A DNA stretch of 9,789 nucleotides from an uncultured Alphaproteobacteria bacterium (GTDB taxonomy: Bacteria > Pseudomonadota > Alphaproteobacteria > Rickettsiales > Midichloriaceae). Numbering within the stretch: the stretch's first letter is position 1; the number at the start of each line of letters is the position of its first letter. Where the stretch lies: positions 1 through 9,789 of the forward strand of contig CAIOSF010000038.1 of NCBI GenBank assembly GCA_903860855.1. Reading direction: 5' to 3'. A model generated the notes under the pieces. It had not been told where the DNA came from. It searched no databases and saw nothing but the letters and a program-made list of their open reading frames with translations. Position numbers and translations under genes: made by a program. Positions 1 to 6,411 of this stretch are shown here, one piece after another.

Positions 1-654
1 CCGAAATTTATTAACTTCGTCTTTCATATCATCAGGGACGGCAGCATATTCATATGCTGCCCCAAGATCATCACCACGCCATAAAATGGCTCTGTTTTTT
101 AGGATATCAACAACTCCCCTAAATGTATCTTCAATACCAATCGGCAACTGCATGACTATATATTTAGCCCCTAACCTGCTATCGATCATATCAACACAAC
201 GGTGGAAATTGGCACCTAATCTATCCATCTTGTTTATAAAGCACATGCGCGGTACGTTGTACTTATCCGCTTGACGCCATACCGTCTCAGATTGAGGCTC
301 AACCCCAGCAACTCCATCAAACACGGCGATCGCCCCATCAAGAACTCTGAGAGATCTCTCAACTTCTATGGTAAAATCAACATGCCCAGGCGTATCAATA
401 ATATTAATACGATATATAACACCCGTCTGGTCTTTCCAAAAACAAGTTGTCGCCGCCGATGTAATTGTGATGCCTCGCTCTTGCTCTTGCTCCATCCAAT
501 CCATAGTGGCAGCCCCCTCATGGACCTCACCAATCTTATGAGATTTACCTGTATAATACAGTATCCTCTCAGTTGTCGTAGTTTTTCCGGCATCAATATG
601 AGCCATGATACCGATATTGCGGTATAGCTCTATTTTAGTTTGTCTAGCTGACAT
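1..654 (-). CDS. fusA: Translation elongation factor G, N-terminal part (truncated by left edge)
   Basis: EF-G is the cytoplasmic GTPase that drives ribosomal translocation and, with ribosome recycling factor, splits post-termination ribosomes. Only the first 218 codons are present; the frame is still open at base 1, so the remaining two thirds of the protein lie outside. The G domain is complete in its main motifs: P-loop AHIDAGKTT (residues 18-26), switch I RGITI (60-64), DTPGH (87-91, with the catalytic-type His91) and NKMD (141-144). The ATG at 654 is preceded by a good Shine-Dalgarno, GGAGA at 661-665, six bases upstream. It follows rpsG by 15 bases and is almost certainly cotranscribed with rpsL and rpsG, the classical str operon order. 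Nothing looks abnormal in the visible part. Confidence 0.98.
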   Translation of the reverse strand, partial: MSARQTKIELYRNIGIMAHIDAGKTTTTERILYYTGKSHKIGEVHEGAATMDWMEQEQERGITITSAATTCFWKDQTGVIYRINIIDTPGHVDFTIEVERSLRVLDGAIAVFDGVAGVEPQSETVWRQADKYNVPRMCFINKMDRLGANFHRCVDMIDSRLGAKYIVMQLPIGIEDTFRGVVDILKNRAILWRGDDLGAAYEYAAVPDDMKDEVNKFR

Positions 655-669
655 AATAATTCTCCATCA

Positions 670-1140
670 CTACCATCTATAATGAGCGAAAGCTCTATTA
701 GCTTCTGCCATTTTATGAGTATCTTCTCGTTTTTTAACTGCCGCACCACGCTTATTATAAGCATCGACCATCTCAGCTGATAGCTTCTCGATCATGGTCT
801 TGCCTTTACGAGCCCTGGAACTCTTAATCAACCAACGAATGGCTAGGGTAATGCCGCGCTCTGCCCTTACTTCTATAGGGACCTGGTAAGTAGCTCCACC
901 AACCCGACGAGACTTAACTTCGACCATAGGTCTAATGTTATTGATCACACCCTCAAAAGCTTCAACTGCGTCCACTGCCAACTTTTCAGCAACGGTATCG
1001 ATTGAGCTATATACTATAGATTCAGCAACTGATTTTTTACCAGAGTACATTATACAACTAATAAATTTTGAGATTACACCGTGTTTATATTTGGAATCAG
1101 GTGTTATTTCGCGTTTTTTAATCCTTCTTCTTCTTGACAT
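670..1140 (-). CDS. rpsG: 30S ribosomal protein S7
   Basis: S7 is a primary 16S rRNA binder that nucleates folding of the 30S head and lines the E site. The 156-residue product matches the usual bacterial length. It has the typical basic N-terminus ([12 protein letters not shown]), the [11 protein letters not shown] segment near residues 34-44, the [12 protein letters not shown] hairpin region around residues 80-91, and the highly conserved C-terminal end [12 protein letters not shown]. The ATG at 1140 gives the family-standard start; the upstream Shine-Dalgarno is weak (AAGAAAG). It lies 90 bases after rpsL and 15 bases before fusA on the same strand, so one str operon is the natural reading. 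Confidence 0.98.
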   Translation of the reverse strand: MSRRRRIKKREITPDSKYKHGVISKFISCIMYSGKKSVAESIVYSSIDTVAEKLAVDAVEAFEGVINNIRPMVEVKSRRVGGATYQVPIEVRAERGITLAIRWLIKSSRARKGKTMIEKLSAEMVDAYNKRGAAVKKREDTHKMAEANRAFAHYRW

Positions 1141-1230
1141 ATCGTAACTAACTATCTTTCTTGCTTGTTAAATTTCTAATGTGGCTTACCTTATTAAATT
1201 CCCAACCTCAACGGCAAGGTAATTTATGCG

Positions 1231-1602
1231 CTATTTAGGCTTCTTGGCACCGTATTTAGAACGTGCCTGCTTCCTATTCTTAACTCCTTGAGTATCCAGC
1301 GCACCGCGCAGAGTGTGATAACGAACACCAGGTAAATCCTTCACCCTACCACCGCGAATCAAAACAACTGAGTGTTCCTGCAGATTATGTCCCTCACCTG
1401 GGATATAGCTGATTACTTCATACCCATTTGTTAATCTCACCCTACATACCTTACGCAGAGCCGAGGTAGGCTTCTTAGGTGTAGTTGTATAAACCCTAGC
1501 ACACACGCCCCTCTTCTGAGGACACCCCTGTAACGCTGGGACCTTATTCCTTACTACTTTATCTTCCCTAGAACAACGAACTAATTGATTTATTGTTGGC
1601 AT
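1231..1602 (-). CDS. rpsL: 30S ribosomal protein S12
   Basis: S12 sits at the 30S decoding centre and controls translational accuracy. The 123 residues match the family end to end: MPTINQLVR start, [19 protein letters not shown] (residues 39-57), [10 protein letters not shown] (69-78) and [14 protein letters not shown] (83-96). The lysines equivalent to the streptomycin-resistance positions (K43 and K88, counting the initiator Met) are both lysine, which is the drug-sensitive state; Asp89 is the residue methylthiolated in E. coli. It is the first gene of the operon rpsL-rpsG-fusA and has its own strong-looking promoter, rather than following rpoC directly as in Rickettsia. The Shine-Dalgarno is weak (ATAGAG). 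Confidence 0.98.
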   Translation of the reverse strand: MPTINQLVRCSREDKVVRNKVPALQGCPQKRGVCARVYTTTPKKPTSALRKVCRVRLTNGYEVISYIPGEGHNLQEHSVVLIRGGRVKDLPGVRYHTLRGALDTQGVKNRKQARSKYGAKKPK

Positions 1603-1708
1603 TCAAAACTCTATCATTAACAAGTTAAACTAAACTTATAACCTATAATCGTCACTACCTACCGCACTCTGCTACTAAAATGCAATCTGACAAAAATTCA
1701 TGCATATG

Positions 1709-1739
1709 ATTATATAGAGAATGGCCACCGTGACGTCAA
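1709..1739 (-). promoter_or_regulatory. Predicted promoter of the rpsL-rpsG-fusA operon
   Basis: Read on the minus strand there is TTGACG (1734-1739) and then TATATAAT (1709-1716). If the -10 is TATATA (1711-1716) the spacer is 17 bases; if it is TATAAT (1709-1714) the spacer is 19. The leader to the rpsL ATG is about 100 bases, enough for autogenous control, but no clear S7-type target was recognised. This is the best -35/-10 pair in the gap. Confidence 0.6.
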
Positions 1740-1768
1740 GTTTTTTGATCATGAATTGCTAAATCTAC

Positions 1769-1798
1769 TTGACGGACTAAAGCATGATTGCATATTAA
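1769..1798 (+). promoter_or_regulatory. Predicted promoter of rimP
   Basis: TTGACG (1769-1774), an 18-base spacer and TATTAA (1793-1798) face rimP, which would put the transcript start near 1805 and leave a leader of only about 25 bases. It is divergent from the rpsL promoter and shares the same -35 hexamer; the two -35 boxes are 29 bases apart. Confidence 0.55.
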
Positions 1799-1828
1799 AG
1801 AGCAGTATAACTCAGGAACTATTTTCAC

Positions 1829-2377
1829 ATGATCTATAGAGGACAACTAGAAAAAAATGTCTATGAAATTCTCGAAAAAACCTTGGAATCAATGGGCTAT
1901 GAGATAGTAAGAATCAAGATTCTTGGTACGCAAAAAAGCAAAACGATGCAAATTATGATTGAACGTATGGATGGAATCGACATCGCAATCAGAGATTGCG
2001 AAGCCGTGAATCATCAGGCAATTCCTTCACTCGCAGCTCAAGCAATCGATATATCAGACTATAATATAGAGATAAGCTCGCCTGGACTTGATAGACCGCT
2101 AACTAGGCCTAAAGATTTTACCAACTTCATAGACCACCCGATAAGAGTTAGAACATTCCGCCAGATTAATGGCACGAGCTCATTCAATGGAACAATAAAA
2201 TCATTCAACCCTATAGAAAATACAGTTAATATTACCATCAAAAACCCAGTTGTACGCGACAATCTATCAATCGAAAGTGTAAATATAGAACTAAATGATA
2301 TCAATGAAGCTAAGCTTATTGTAGATGATGCAAAGGTCTTCAATAGACACCAAAAAAAGAAGCAGAAAAGGAAATAA
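1829..2377 (+). CDS. rimP: Ribosome maturation factor RimP
   Basis: RimP binds the immature 30S subunit and assists late assembly of the central pseudoknot and head. The 182-residue product has the family layout: an N-terminal alpha/beta domain with GYEIVRIKIL (residues 23-32), the DCEAVNHQ segment (56-63) and the family signature SSPGLDRPL (83-91), followed by an SH3-like C-terminal domain (about 100-168) and a lysine-rich tail. The ATG at 1829 has AGGA at 1814-1817, a rather long 11-base spacing. In most bacteria rimP leads the rimP-nusA-infB operon; here no nusA follows and the next intact gene converges from the other strand. The tail contains seven consecutive A (2352-2358), which form a possible slippery site. 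Confidence 0.95.
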   Translation: MIYRGQLEKNVYEILEKTLESMGYEIVRIKILGTQKSKTMQIMIERMDGIDIAIRDCEAVNHQAIPSLAAQAIDISDYNIEISSPGLDRPLTRPKDFTNFIDHPIRVRTFRQINGTSSFNGTIKSFNPIENTVNITIKNPVVRDNLSIESVNIELNDINEAKLIVDDAKVFNRHQKKKQKRK

Positions 2378-2571
2378 ATCCCTTTGTTTTTAATATACAG
2401 AAGCTAACAAGAGGCGAGAATTCGCTCGATTTCGCCCTTGATTTGACTATACCTGCGCCATTGCATGTGGCTCCTAGCTCACAGCAATGCTTCGTGACGA
2501 TGCAGGATGTATCAACTCATACCTATGTATTCCTAGTAGTTAAACTATCCGTCGCTCATTGCATTATTTAA
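2347..2571 (+). pseudogene. Start-less 75-codon reading frame overlapping the rimP end; gene remnant or frameshift extension
   Basis: In the -1 frame relative to rimP the sequence stays open for 75 codons to a TAA at 2569-2571, yet the first ATG is not met until 2500. After the rimP stop it reads NPFVFNIQKLTRGENSLDF, which has the look of a real protein N-terminus and loosely recalls the start of YceD/DUF177 proteins; this is pattern memory, not a database result. From about codon 38 it runs into repeat copy A. The rimP stop region reads AAATAAATCCC; one G in place of an A would give an ATGA overlap, with AAAAGG (2366-2371) as ribosome-binding site, so start-codon loss by a single base change is plausible. 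The alternative is a -1 frameshift fusion to RimP. A chance open frame cannot be excluded. Confidence 0.35.
2353..2359 (+). promoter_or_regulatory. Candidate -1 frameshift heptamer A AAA AAG in rimP
   Basis: In the rimP frame the codons CAA AAA AAG contain A AAA AAG, the heptamer used for -1 frameshifting in dnaX. Slippage here would enter the open -1 frame and add about 70 residues. No close downstream hairpin is seen; the nearest (GGCGA 2413-2417 with TCGCC 2432-2436) is over 50 bases away, which weakens the case. Confidence 0.2.
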
Positions 2572-2572
2572 T
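2459..2572 (+). repeat. Dispersed repeat, copy A (intergenic)
   Basis: Given in the same sense as the ankyrin-gene copy. It shares exact blocks with copy B: GCTCACAGCAATGCTTC (2477-2493, 17 bases), TGACGATGC (2495-2503), GGATGTATC (2505-2513) and CTCATACCTATGTATT (2516-2531). With copy C it shares the end block CTCATTGCATTATTTAAT (2555-2572, 18 bases, exact) and a weaker CATTGCATGTGGC-like start. Relative to B it lacks 12 bases between the second and third blocks. The left boundary is uncertain; a weaker resemblance to the other copies may reach back to about 2431. It sits just behind rimP and overlaps the start-less reading frame. Confidence 0.8.
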
Positions 2573-2717
2573 AATTTGAACTTCGTATTTGACTTGTCTA
2601 TTGCATTTGAAAACTGGTACTAGTGATCTAGGCGCCATGATTTTGGAGATAATAATTAATTCGGGCATTGGTGTTGTTCTTAAATTGAAGTCCAGGCACT
2701 TAATGCCATGCCATATA
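2573..2717. other. Remainder of the rimP / FkbM intergenic gap
   Basis: The gap between rimP and the convergent FkbM-like gene is 340 bases (2378-2717); its left part holds the start-less frame and repeat copy A. The rest has no credible reading frame or tRNA. A short hairpin, GGCA 2695-2698 with TGCC 2704-2707, and a longer-range pair, GGCATT near 2664 with AATGCC 2702-2707, lie just after the FkbM-like stop; neither is followed by a T-run, so a terminator is not supported. Confidence 0.5.
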
Positions 2718-4067
2718 TCATAACAAACTCTTAGCAATCAATAATCTACCATTTTCTAGACTAATTACATCTTCTGCTTTAAACAGTTCAATTAGCTCTC
2801 CATCATCATTATTAATCAACCAGAAATGGAAGCCAAGTTGGAAAAACTGATTCACTATCTGGGCAACATTAGTATGTTCTTGCAAAGCAGCTTTATCCCA
2901 ACTCATAATGATCTTTATACCAGGGGATCTCGCTATTAGATGCCTAGCCCCAGTAATAATGCTAAGCTCATTGCCGCGAGCGTTTATATGCATAAGAGAT
3001 ACGTGCCCAATGTCTGGCATGATGGCATCTAAAGGCTGAGCCTTCATCCTTCTCGTCTCGGCATCGGCTGGAGCCTGACTATAATCCATGATTATCTTAG
3101 CCGTACCAAAGTTGCTGACATTATCCCTATCTTTAGTATCAAGCAGCACATCGGCTTCAGATGAGAATAGAAGTTGATGATAAGCATGGACATTGTAAAG
3201 GCTATTGATGCGTAAAGAACTCACTAATAAATCATAGGTTTCTTTGCGGGCTTCAAAGCTATATACATGCCCTCTTGGACCAACTATCCTAGCGAGATAC
3301 ATAGTGTAATAGCCGAAGCCAGAACCAATATCTATCACTGTATCGTTTGCTCTGACAAAGCGATACATTATGGTGCTGATCTGACTATCGATATAGCCCT
3401 GCCTCAAAATATGAGAACCACGCTTCACGTCTTGAACATTAATTAAAATAGGATCACCAGTATACATCTTTGCAAGAATGATATTCGACCCATAGCAATG
3501 CTTATTATTATCAAGCTTATAGTACATCCAAGCTGTTATGCCCATACCCCCAAACATTACGAGAATACCAAAGGTAAAAGTAAGGTAAAACCAGATCTTC
3601 CTCCTGCTCATCCCGCTCGTACTAATGGGAGCATTCATGCCAACTAAGCCTGTAGGCCATGGCGCAGGCGCAGGATCGCCTGCCTGAGGAGGCGATCCTG
3701 CAGTAGACTGCTGCTGCCCCTCCTGTTGCCCTTCCTTCTTAGCGGTGCCACCATCATCTTGATCACTTTGCGTGTACTTCTTCAGCCACTCGAGATCAAA
3801 GTCATCATCATCGTCATCATCCCAAATGCTGCGCCGTTTCTTCTCTTCATCCTTTTTTGACGAACCATCATCACCGCGCCACCAAGGCTCTTCACTCGAA
3901 TCATCGGCTTTTTTACCCTTATGGGTATCTGATTCTTTTTTACCCTCTAGCCTTTTGTCTCGAATCTTTTCAGCAGGAGTTTTACGCTTGGGAGACTTAT
4001 CATCCTCCTCCCCCCAATCTATTTCGTCCCAAAAACTCTCTAATTTGTCCTTATCCTTTTTTGCCAT
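2718..4067 (-). CDS. Membrane-anchored FkbM-type methyltransferase-like protein with charged N-terminal domain
   Basis: The 449-residue product has three parts. Residues 1-150 are hydrophilic and probably disordered, with many Asp, Glu and Lys, a run of seven Asp (83-89) and a Gln/Pro/Ala-rich linker. One transmembrane helix follows (about 157-182, preceded by SRRK). Residues 205-449 resemble the FkbM/Methyltransf_21 Rossmann fold: motif I VIDIGSGFGYYT (244-255), then VYSFEA (268-273) and a following helix. The second family motif, usually like IDVEGAELEVLRGA, reads INARGNELSIITGA (361-374), so the usual Asp and first Glu are replaced. Positive charges before the helix predict an N-in/C-out topology, which would put the domain in the periplasm, away from S-adenosylmethionine. 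It may be catalytically dead or recruited for another role. The ATG at 4067 lacks an obvious Shine-Dalgarno. The substrate is unknown. Confidence 0.8.
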   Translation of the reverse strand: MAKKDKDKLESFWDEIDWGEEDDKSPKRKTPAEKIRDKRLEGKKESDTHKGKKADDSSEEPWWRGDDGSSKKDEEKKRRSIWDDDDDDDFDLEWLKKYTQSDQDDGGTAKKEGQQEGQQQSTAGSPPQAGDPAPAPWPTGLVGMNAPISTSGMSRRKIWFYLTFTFGILVMFGGMGITAWMYYKLDNNKHCYGSNIILAKMYTGDPILINVQDVKRGSHILRQGYIDSQISTIMYRFVRANDTVIDIGSGFGYYTMYLARIVGPRGHVYSFEARKETYDLLVSSLRINSLYNVHAYHQLLFSSEADVLLDTKDRDNVSNFGTAKIIMDYSQAPADAETRRMKAQPLDAIMPDIGHVSLMHINARGNELSIITGARHLIARSPGIKIIMSWDKAALQEHTNVAQIVNQFFQLGFHFWLINNDDGELIELFKAEDVISLENGRLLIAKSLL

Positions 4068-4182
4068 ATCAAACTAATAATCGAACTCAATTACAAATAA
4101 AAACAAATAATACGTTAATAGAAAATCTAAACACCATTCACTACTATTTGCAACTCCTCAAGAGAACTAAATATTCAAATAT

Positions 4183-4223
4183 AATCAAGCTTAGCGCGAG
4201 GAGAACAAGTGATGAGCTTGATT
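4183..4223. repeat. Inverted repeat, 9-11 bp stem, 19-base loop
   Basis: The arms AATCAAGCT and AGCTTGATT are perfect complements, extended by an A-T and a G-T pair toward the loop. It lies about 115 bases upstream of the FkbM-like start. It may be an RNA structure or a protein-binding site; the sequence gives no way to choose. Confidence 0.4.
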
Positions 4224-4379
4224 GCAAAAACTTGAATAGGCCTTTTCTACAAATAATCTATGAGATTAACACAATATTTGCAATCCAATTGTCGATCATT
4301 ATACAACCAACACTGCTAGGACGCACGTATTTATTGGTAATCCCACACTACCCCTAGGCCTCACTGTCAACCATATTAT

Positions 4380-4394
4380 GTTCATTCAATGAAC
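4380..4394. promoter_or_regulatory. Perfect 15-base palindrome, possible operator
   Basis: GTTCATT-C-AATGAAC is a seven-base perfect dyad around a single central base, the geometry of a site for a dimeric DNA-binding protein. It lies between the small secreted protein and the FkbM-like gene, away from both starts. Chance occurrence in AT-rich DNA is possible. Confidence 0.25.
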
Positions 4395-4545
4395 TCTGAC
4401 ATACAGATCCCAAATAAGAGTCACATAAAATTGAAACGAAGTAGATAAACCAAAGTAAAATCAACCTCATGGAAACAAGCGGATACATATCAAATTGTAA
4501 AGCAGCGGTATTTAGAAATGAAATCAGATATCATATGAGTAGAGC

Positions 4546-5040
4546 CTACTTACCGCTCAAAGAATCCTTCAGTAACTGAATCACAAAATCCACAAGCATC
4601 TTGACATTGGCCACCATGTTATTGATAAATTTATTGAGAAATTCCTCTATTGTATGATCATCAGTTACCAAATAACTATTACTAATAGGTAATTGGCTTG
4701 CACTTTTAAATTTAAAGCTAGAGATCATGTCTTTAGGTTTTAGCCCCCTCTCCCTGATTATCTTGCCGACAGTTTTATTTTGACCGTCTTCATCTAGCCT
4801 TTTAACTTCATCGAACTTACTCGCGTTCGCCTGCTCTATCTTATCTTTATTAATTATCTCACTCTCTTCCGGTGATGGAATGGCATCAGAATTGGCACAT
4901 ATCCTTATATCCCCTCCTCTAGCTTCCATACTCATACTATTGCCTTGATATGAAGCCAGCCCCGTATCACTCAACTGCGATGATACCAGTATAACAAAAG
5001 CAAACAGAGACTCTAACATCTTATTTTTGATTAAAACCAC
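4546..5040 (-). CDS. Small secreted protein of unknown function
   Basis: I do not recognise this 164-residue protein. It starts with GTG at 5040, directly after an in-frame TAA, with a weak AGAGAA upstream; the ATG at 5019 (residue 8) is an equally possible start. The first 29 residues look like a Sec signal peptide: Lys residues, a hydrophobic core LFAFVILVSS (12-21), and a probable cleavage after GLA (27-29). The mature part is hydrophilic, with a charged middle (about 57-105), a Ser-rich stretch and a C-terminal amphipathic helix (about 129-160, NMVANVKMLVDFVIQLLKDS). There is a single Cys in the mature part (residue 48). It follows mltG on the same strand by 82 bases, so cotranscription is possible. 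It may be a lineage-specific periplasmic or outer-membrane-associated protein. Confidence 0.65.
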   Translation of the reverse strand: MVLIKNKMLESLFAFVILVSSQLSDTGLASYQGNSMSMEARGGDIRICANSDAIPSPEESEIINKDKIEQANASKFDEVKRLDEDGQNKTVGKIIRERGLKPKDMISSFKFKSASQLPISNSYLVTDDHTIEEFLNKFINNMVANVKMLVDFVIQLLKDSLSGK

Positions 5041-5122
5041 TTATGTTCTCTGAATGGTAGAGGTATTGAGCTTGACTTACAACTAAATAATGAAGCCATC
5101 CCCTAACTTTCTATTCATCAAT

Positions 5123-6106
5123 CTATCTTCTTATATCTCTAATATTAAGTTTATGCTTAGAAAATGTCTCAGAGAATGTATGCCTTCCGCTACCATTAGC
5201 AACAAAAAATAGATTGTTATGCCATTTAGGGTGCAGAACTGCCAATATTGAGCCCTTCCCAGGATTACAAATGGGAGTCGGTGGCAACCCAGAATGCAGA
5301 TAAGTGTTGTACAAGGAGTCGTGCTTCAAATCACGATAGGTAACTCTACGATTGAACGCCTCGCGCCCCATAGTCATACCATATATTACAGTAGGATCGG
5401 CTTGGAGCCTCATACCACCTTTCAATCTATTTAGATATACAGAAGCGATTGAAGGTTTCTCGTCATCAAATACAGACTCTCTCTCCACTATCGATGCCAA
5501 GATGAGAGCTTCTCCTATCCCAGCAATCATGTCATCAACCCTTGCATCACGTTTTGGCCACTCAGCCAACAACAAATCATTCATGGCCTGCTGCATGCGA
5601 TGAAGTATATCAAAATCAGTCATACCATAAGTATACTTATAGGTATCAGGTAGGAAATATCCCTCTCGCAGCTTAGTATTATAACTAACTGTCGCTGGTA
5701 ATATCGAATTGGTTGTTCGTAACAGCTCTATAAGCTGATTGAGCGTATAACCCTCAGGTATAGTGATTTTATGTTGAACAACCTCGCCCCTTATCATTTG
5801 ATATAAAATAGCCAGCATATTAACTGATGGCACAAGCTTATATTCACCAGCTTGAATTGGTTTATGATGAATATAATAGATTAAATGATATAGGCCATAA
5901 AACACATACCTATTAATACTCGCTCCATTTTTGTTTAGCAAATCAGCAATCTTCGGAACTGATGTTCGATTTGGGATAATGACCGTTATTTCATGCTCTA
6001 TACTGAGCATGAAGGCCAAGCGATAAACCAAAATAGCAAATACAAAAAAACATATAATTGCCGTTATTAAAAACCATTTGACTATTTTACTAGCAGTAGT
6101 CCCCAT
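5123..6106 (-). CDS. mltG: Endolytic murein transglycosylase MltG (YceG-like)
   Basis: MltG is an inner-membrane lytic transglycosylase that cuts nascent peptidoglycan strands and is thought to set glycan length. The 327-residue protein is near the usual length (about 340 in E. coli). It has an N-terminal membrane anchor (residues 11-33), a LysM-like region (about 36-115, including PNRTSVPKIADLLNKNG and AGEYKL) and the YceG catalytic domain. Visible family motifs are EGYFLPDTYKY (148-158), LASIVERES (203-211, where Glu208 corresponds to the catalytic glutamate), RLQADPTVIYGM (233-244), YNTYLHSGLPPTPICNPG (266-283) and FFVANGSGRHTFSETFSKH (300-318). The ATG at 6106 has AGAGG close upstream. 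It implies that this organism still makes or remodels some peptidoglycan. Repeat copy B fills the DNA just upstream, where its promoter should be. Confidence 0.97.
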   Translation of the reverse strand: MGTTASKIVKWFLITAIICFFVFAILVYRLAFMLSIEHEITVIIPNRTSVPKIADLLNKNGASINRYVFYGLYHLIYYIHHKPIQAGEYKLVPSVNMLAILYQMIRGEVVQHKITIPEGYTLNQLIELLRTTNSILPATVSYNTKLREGYFLPDTYKYTYGMTDFDILHRMQQAMNDLLLAEWPKRDARVDDMIAGIGEALILASIVERESVFDDEKPSIASVYLNRLKGGMRLQADPTVIYGMTMGREAFNRRVTYRDLKHDSLYNTYLHSGLPPTPICNPGKGSILAVLHPKWHNNLFFVANGSGRHTFSETFSKHKLNIRDIRR

Positions 6107-6177
6107 TTGCCTCTATTACAATAGTATTTACAGTTCGTGTCTACATAAAGAGTGATACCAGTTTCCCACATAAAATG

Positions 6178-6290
6178 AGCTCCAAGCCAAATACATAGGT
6201 ATGAGAGGATACATCCAGATTTACCGGAGGCATCGTCATGAAGCATTGCTGTGAGCGACGAGAGAGCAGCAGTTAAAAGCGGGAACTTTG
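6178..6290 (-). repeat. Dispersed repeat, copy B (upstream of mltG)
   Basis: It shares with copy A, in opposite orientation in the window, GAAGCATTGCTGTGAGC (6240-6256), GCATCGTCA (6230-6238), GATACATCC (6208-6216) and AATACATAGGTATGAG (6190-6205). It shares with copy C the arm CAGTTAAAAGCGGGAACTT (6270-6288) and a diverged GGATACA..CCGGAG block (6207-6229). A minus-strand open frame of 83 codons (6082-6333) runs through it, reading KFPLLTAAL where copy C reads KFQLLTTVAL. That frame overlaps the mltG start by 25 bases, has no ribosome-binding site and is probably not a gene. The 293-base gap 6107-6399 contains little else. Confidence 0.8.
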
Positions 6291-6361
6291 ATATGATGAC
6301 AAATAAATCCATTGTACATGCAATAGATACCAAGACAAACGAATAAACGAATAAGTTTGTA

Positions 6362-6411
6362 TAAGGCCGTGCTCAGGCCAATACGTTACAAATAATCATT
6401 TATTTTTGTAA
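6362..6411 (-). terminator. Possible transcription terminator of the ankyrin gene
   Basis: In the transcript of the ankyrin gene, TTACAAAAATAA at the stop codon can pair imperfectly with TTATTTGTAA just after it, and a GGCC-TGAGCAC-GGCC hairpin followed by TTAT comes next. The stems are short or AT-rich and there is no long U-run, so intrinsic termination is only suggested. Confidence 0.25.

Larger units (their letters stand above)
4078..4545. other. 468-base intergenic region with two inverted repeats
   Basis: No convincing gene, tRNA or repeat copy is seen. AATCAAGCT (4183-4191) pairs with AGCTTGATT (4215-4223); the stem extends to 11 pairs with one G-T pair, and the loop is 19 bases without a T-run. 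A perfect 15-base palindrome, GTTCATTCAATGAAC, lies at 4380-4394. The minus strand carries isolated promoter-like hexamers (TTGACA at 4365-4370; a TATAAT near 4300) that are not properly spaced to each other. A plus-strand open frame here is the shadow of the FkbM-like gene continuing into non-coding DNA. Confidence 0.5.

Noticed and set aside
271..627. 118-codon plus-strand frame at the left edge
   Set aside because: It is antisense to fusA, whose minus-strand frame contains all G-domain motifs.
1642..1839. Open plus-strand frame of about 65 codons overlapping the rimP start, with a protein-like stretch KFFDHELLNLLDGLKHD
   Set aside because: It has no ATG, GTG or TTG start in a useful place and both divergent promoters lie within it; most likely chance in AT-rich DNA.
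2395..2440. Hairpin GGCGA/TCGCC after rimP considered as a terminator or frameshift stimulator
   Set aside because: The stem is only five pairs with no T-run after it, and it is more than 50 bases from the slippery heptamer.
3857..4357. 166-codon plus-strand open frame
   Set aside because: Half of it is antisense to the charged N-terminus of the FkbM-like gene and the rest is non-coding; the composition (His and Ser runs, many Tyr and Asn) is that of a shadow frame.
6082..6333. 83-codon minus-strand open frame upstream of and overlapping mltG
   Set aside because: It runs through repeat copy B, overlaps the well-supported mltG start by 25 bases, has no ribosome-binding site and uses a different frame through the repeat core from the ankyrin copy.
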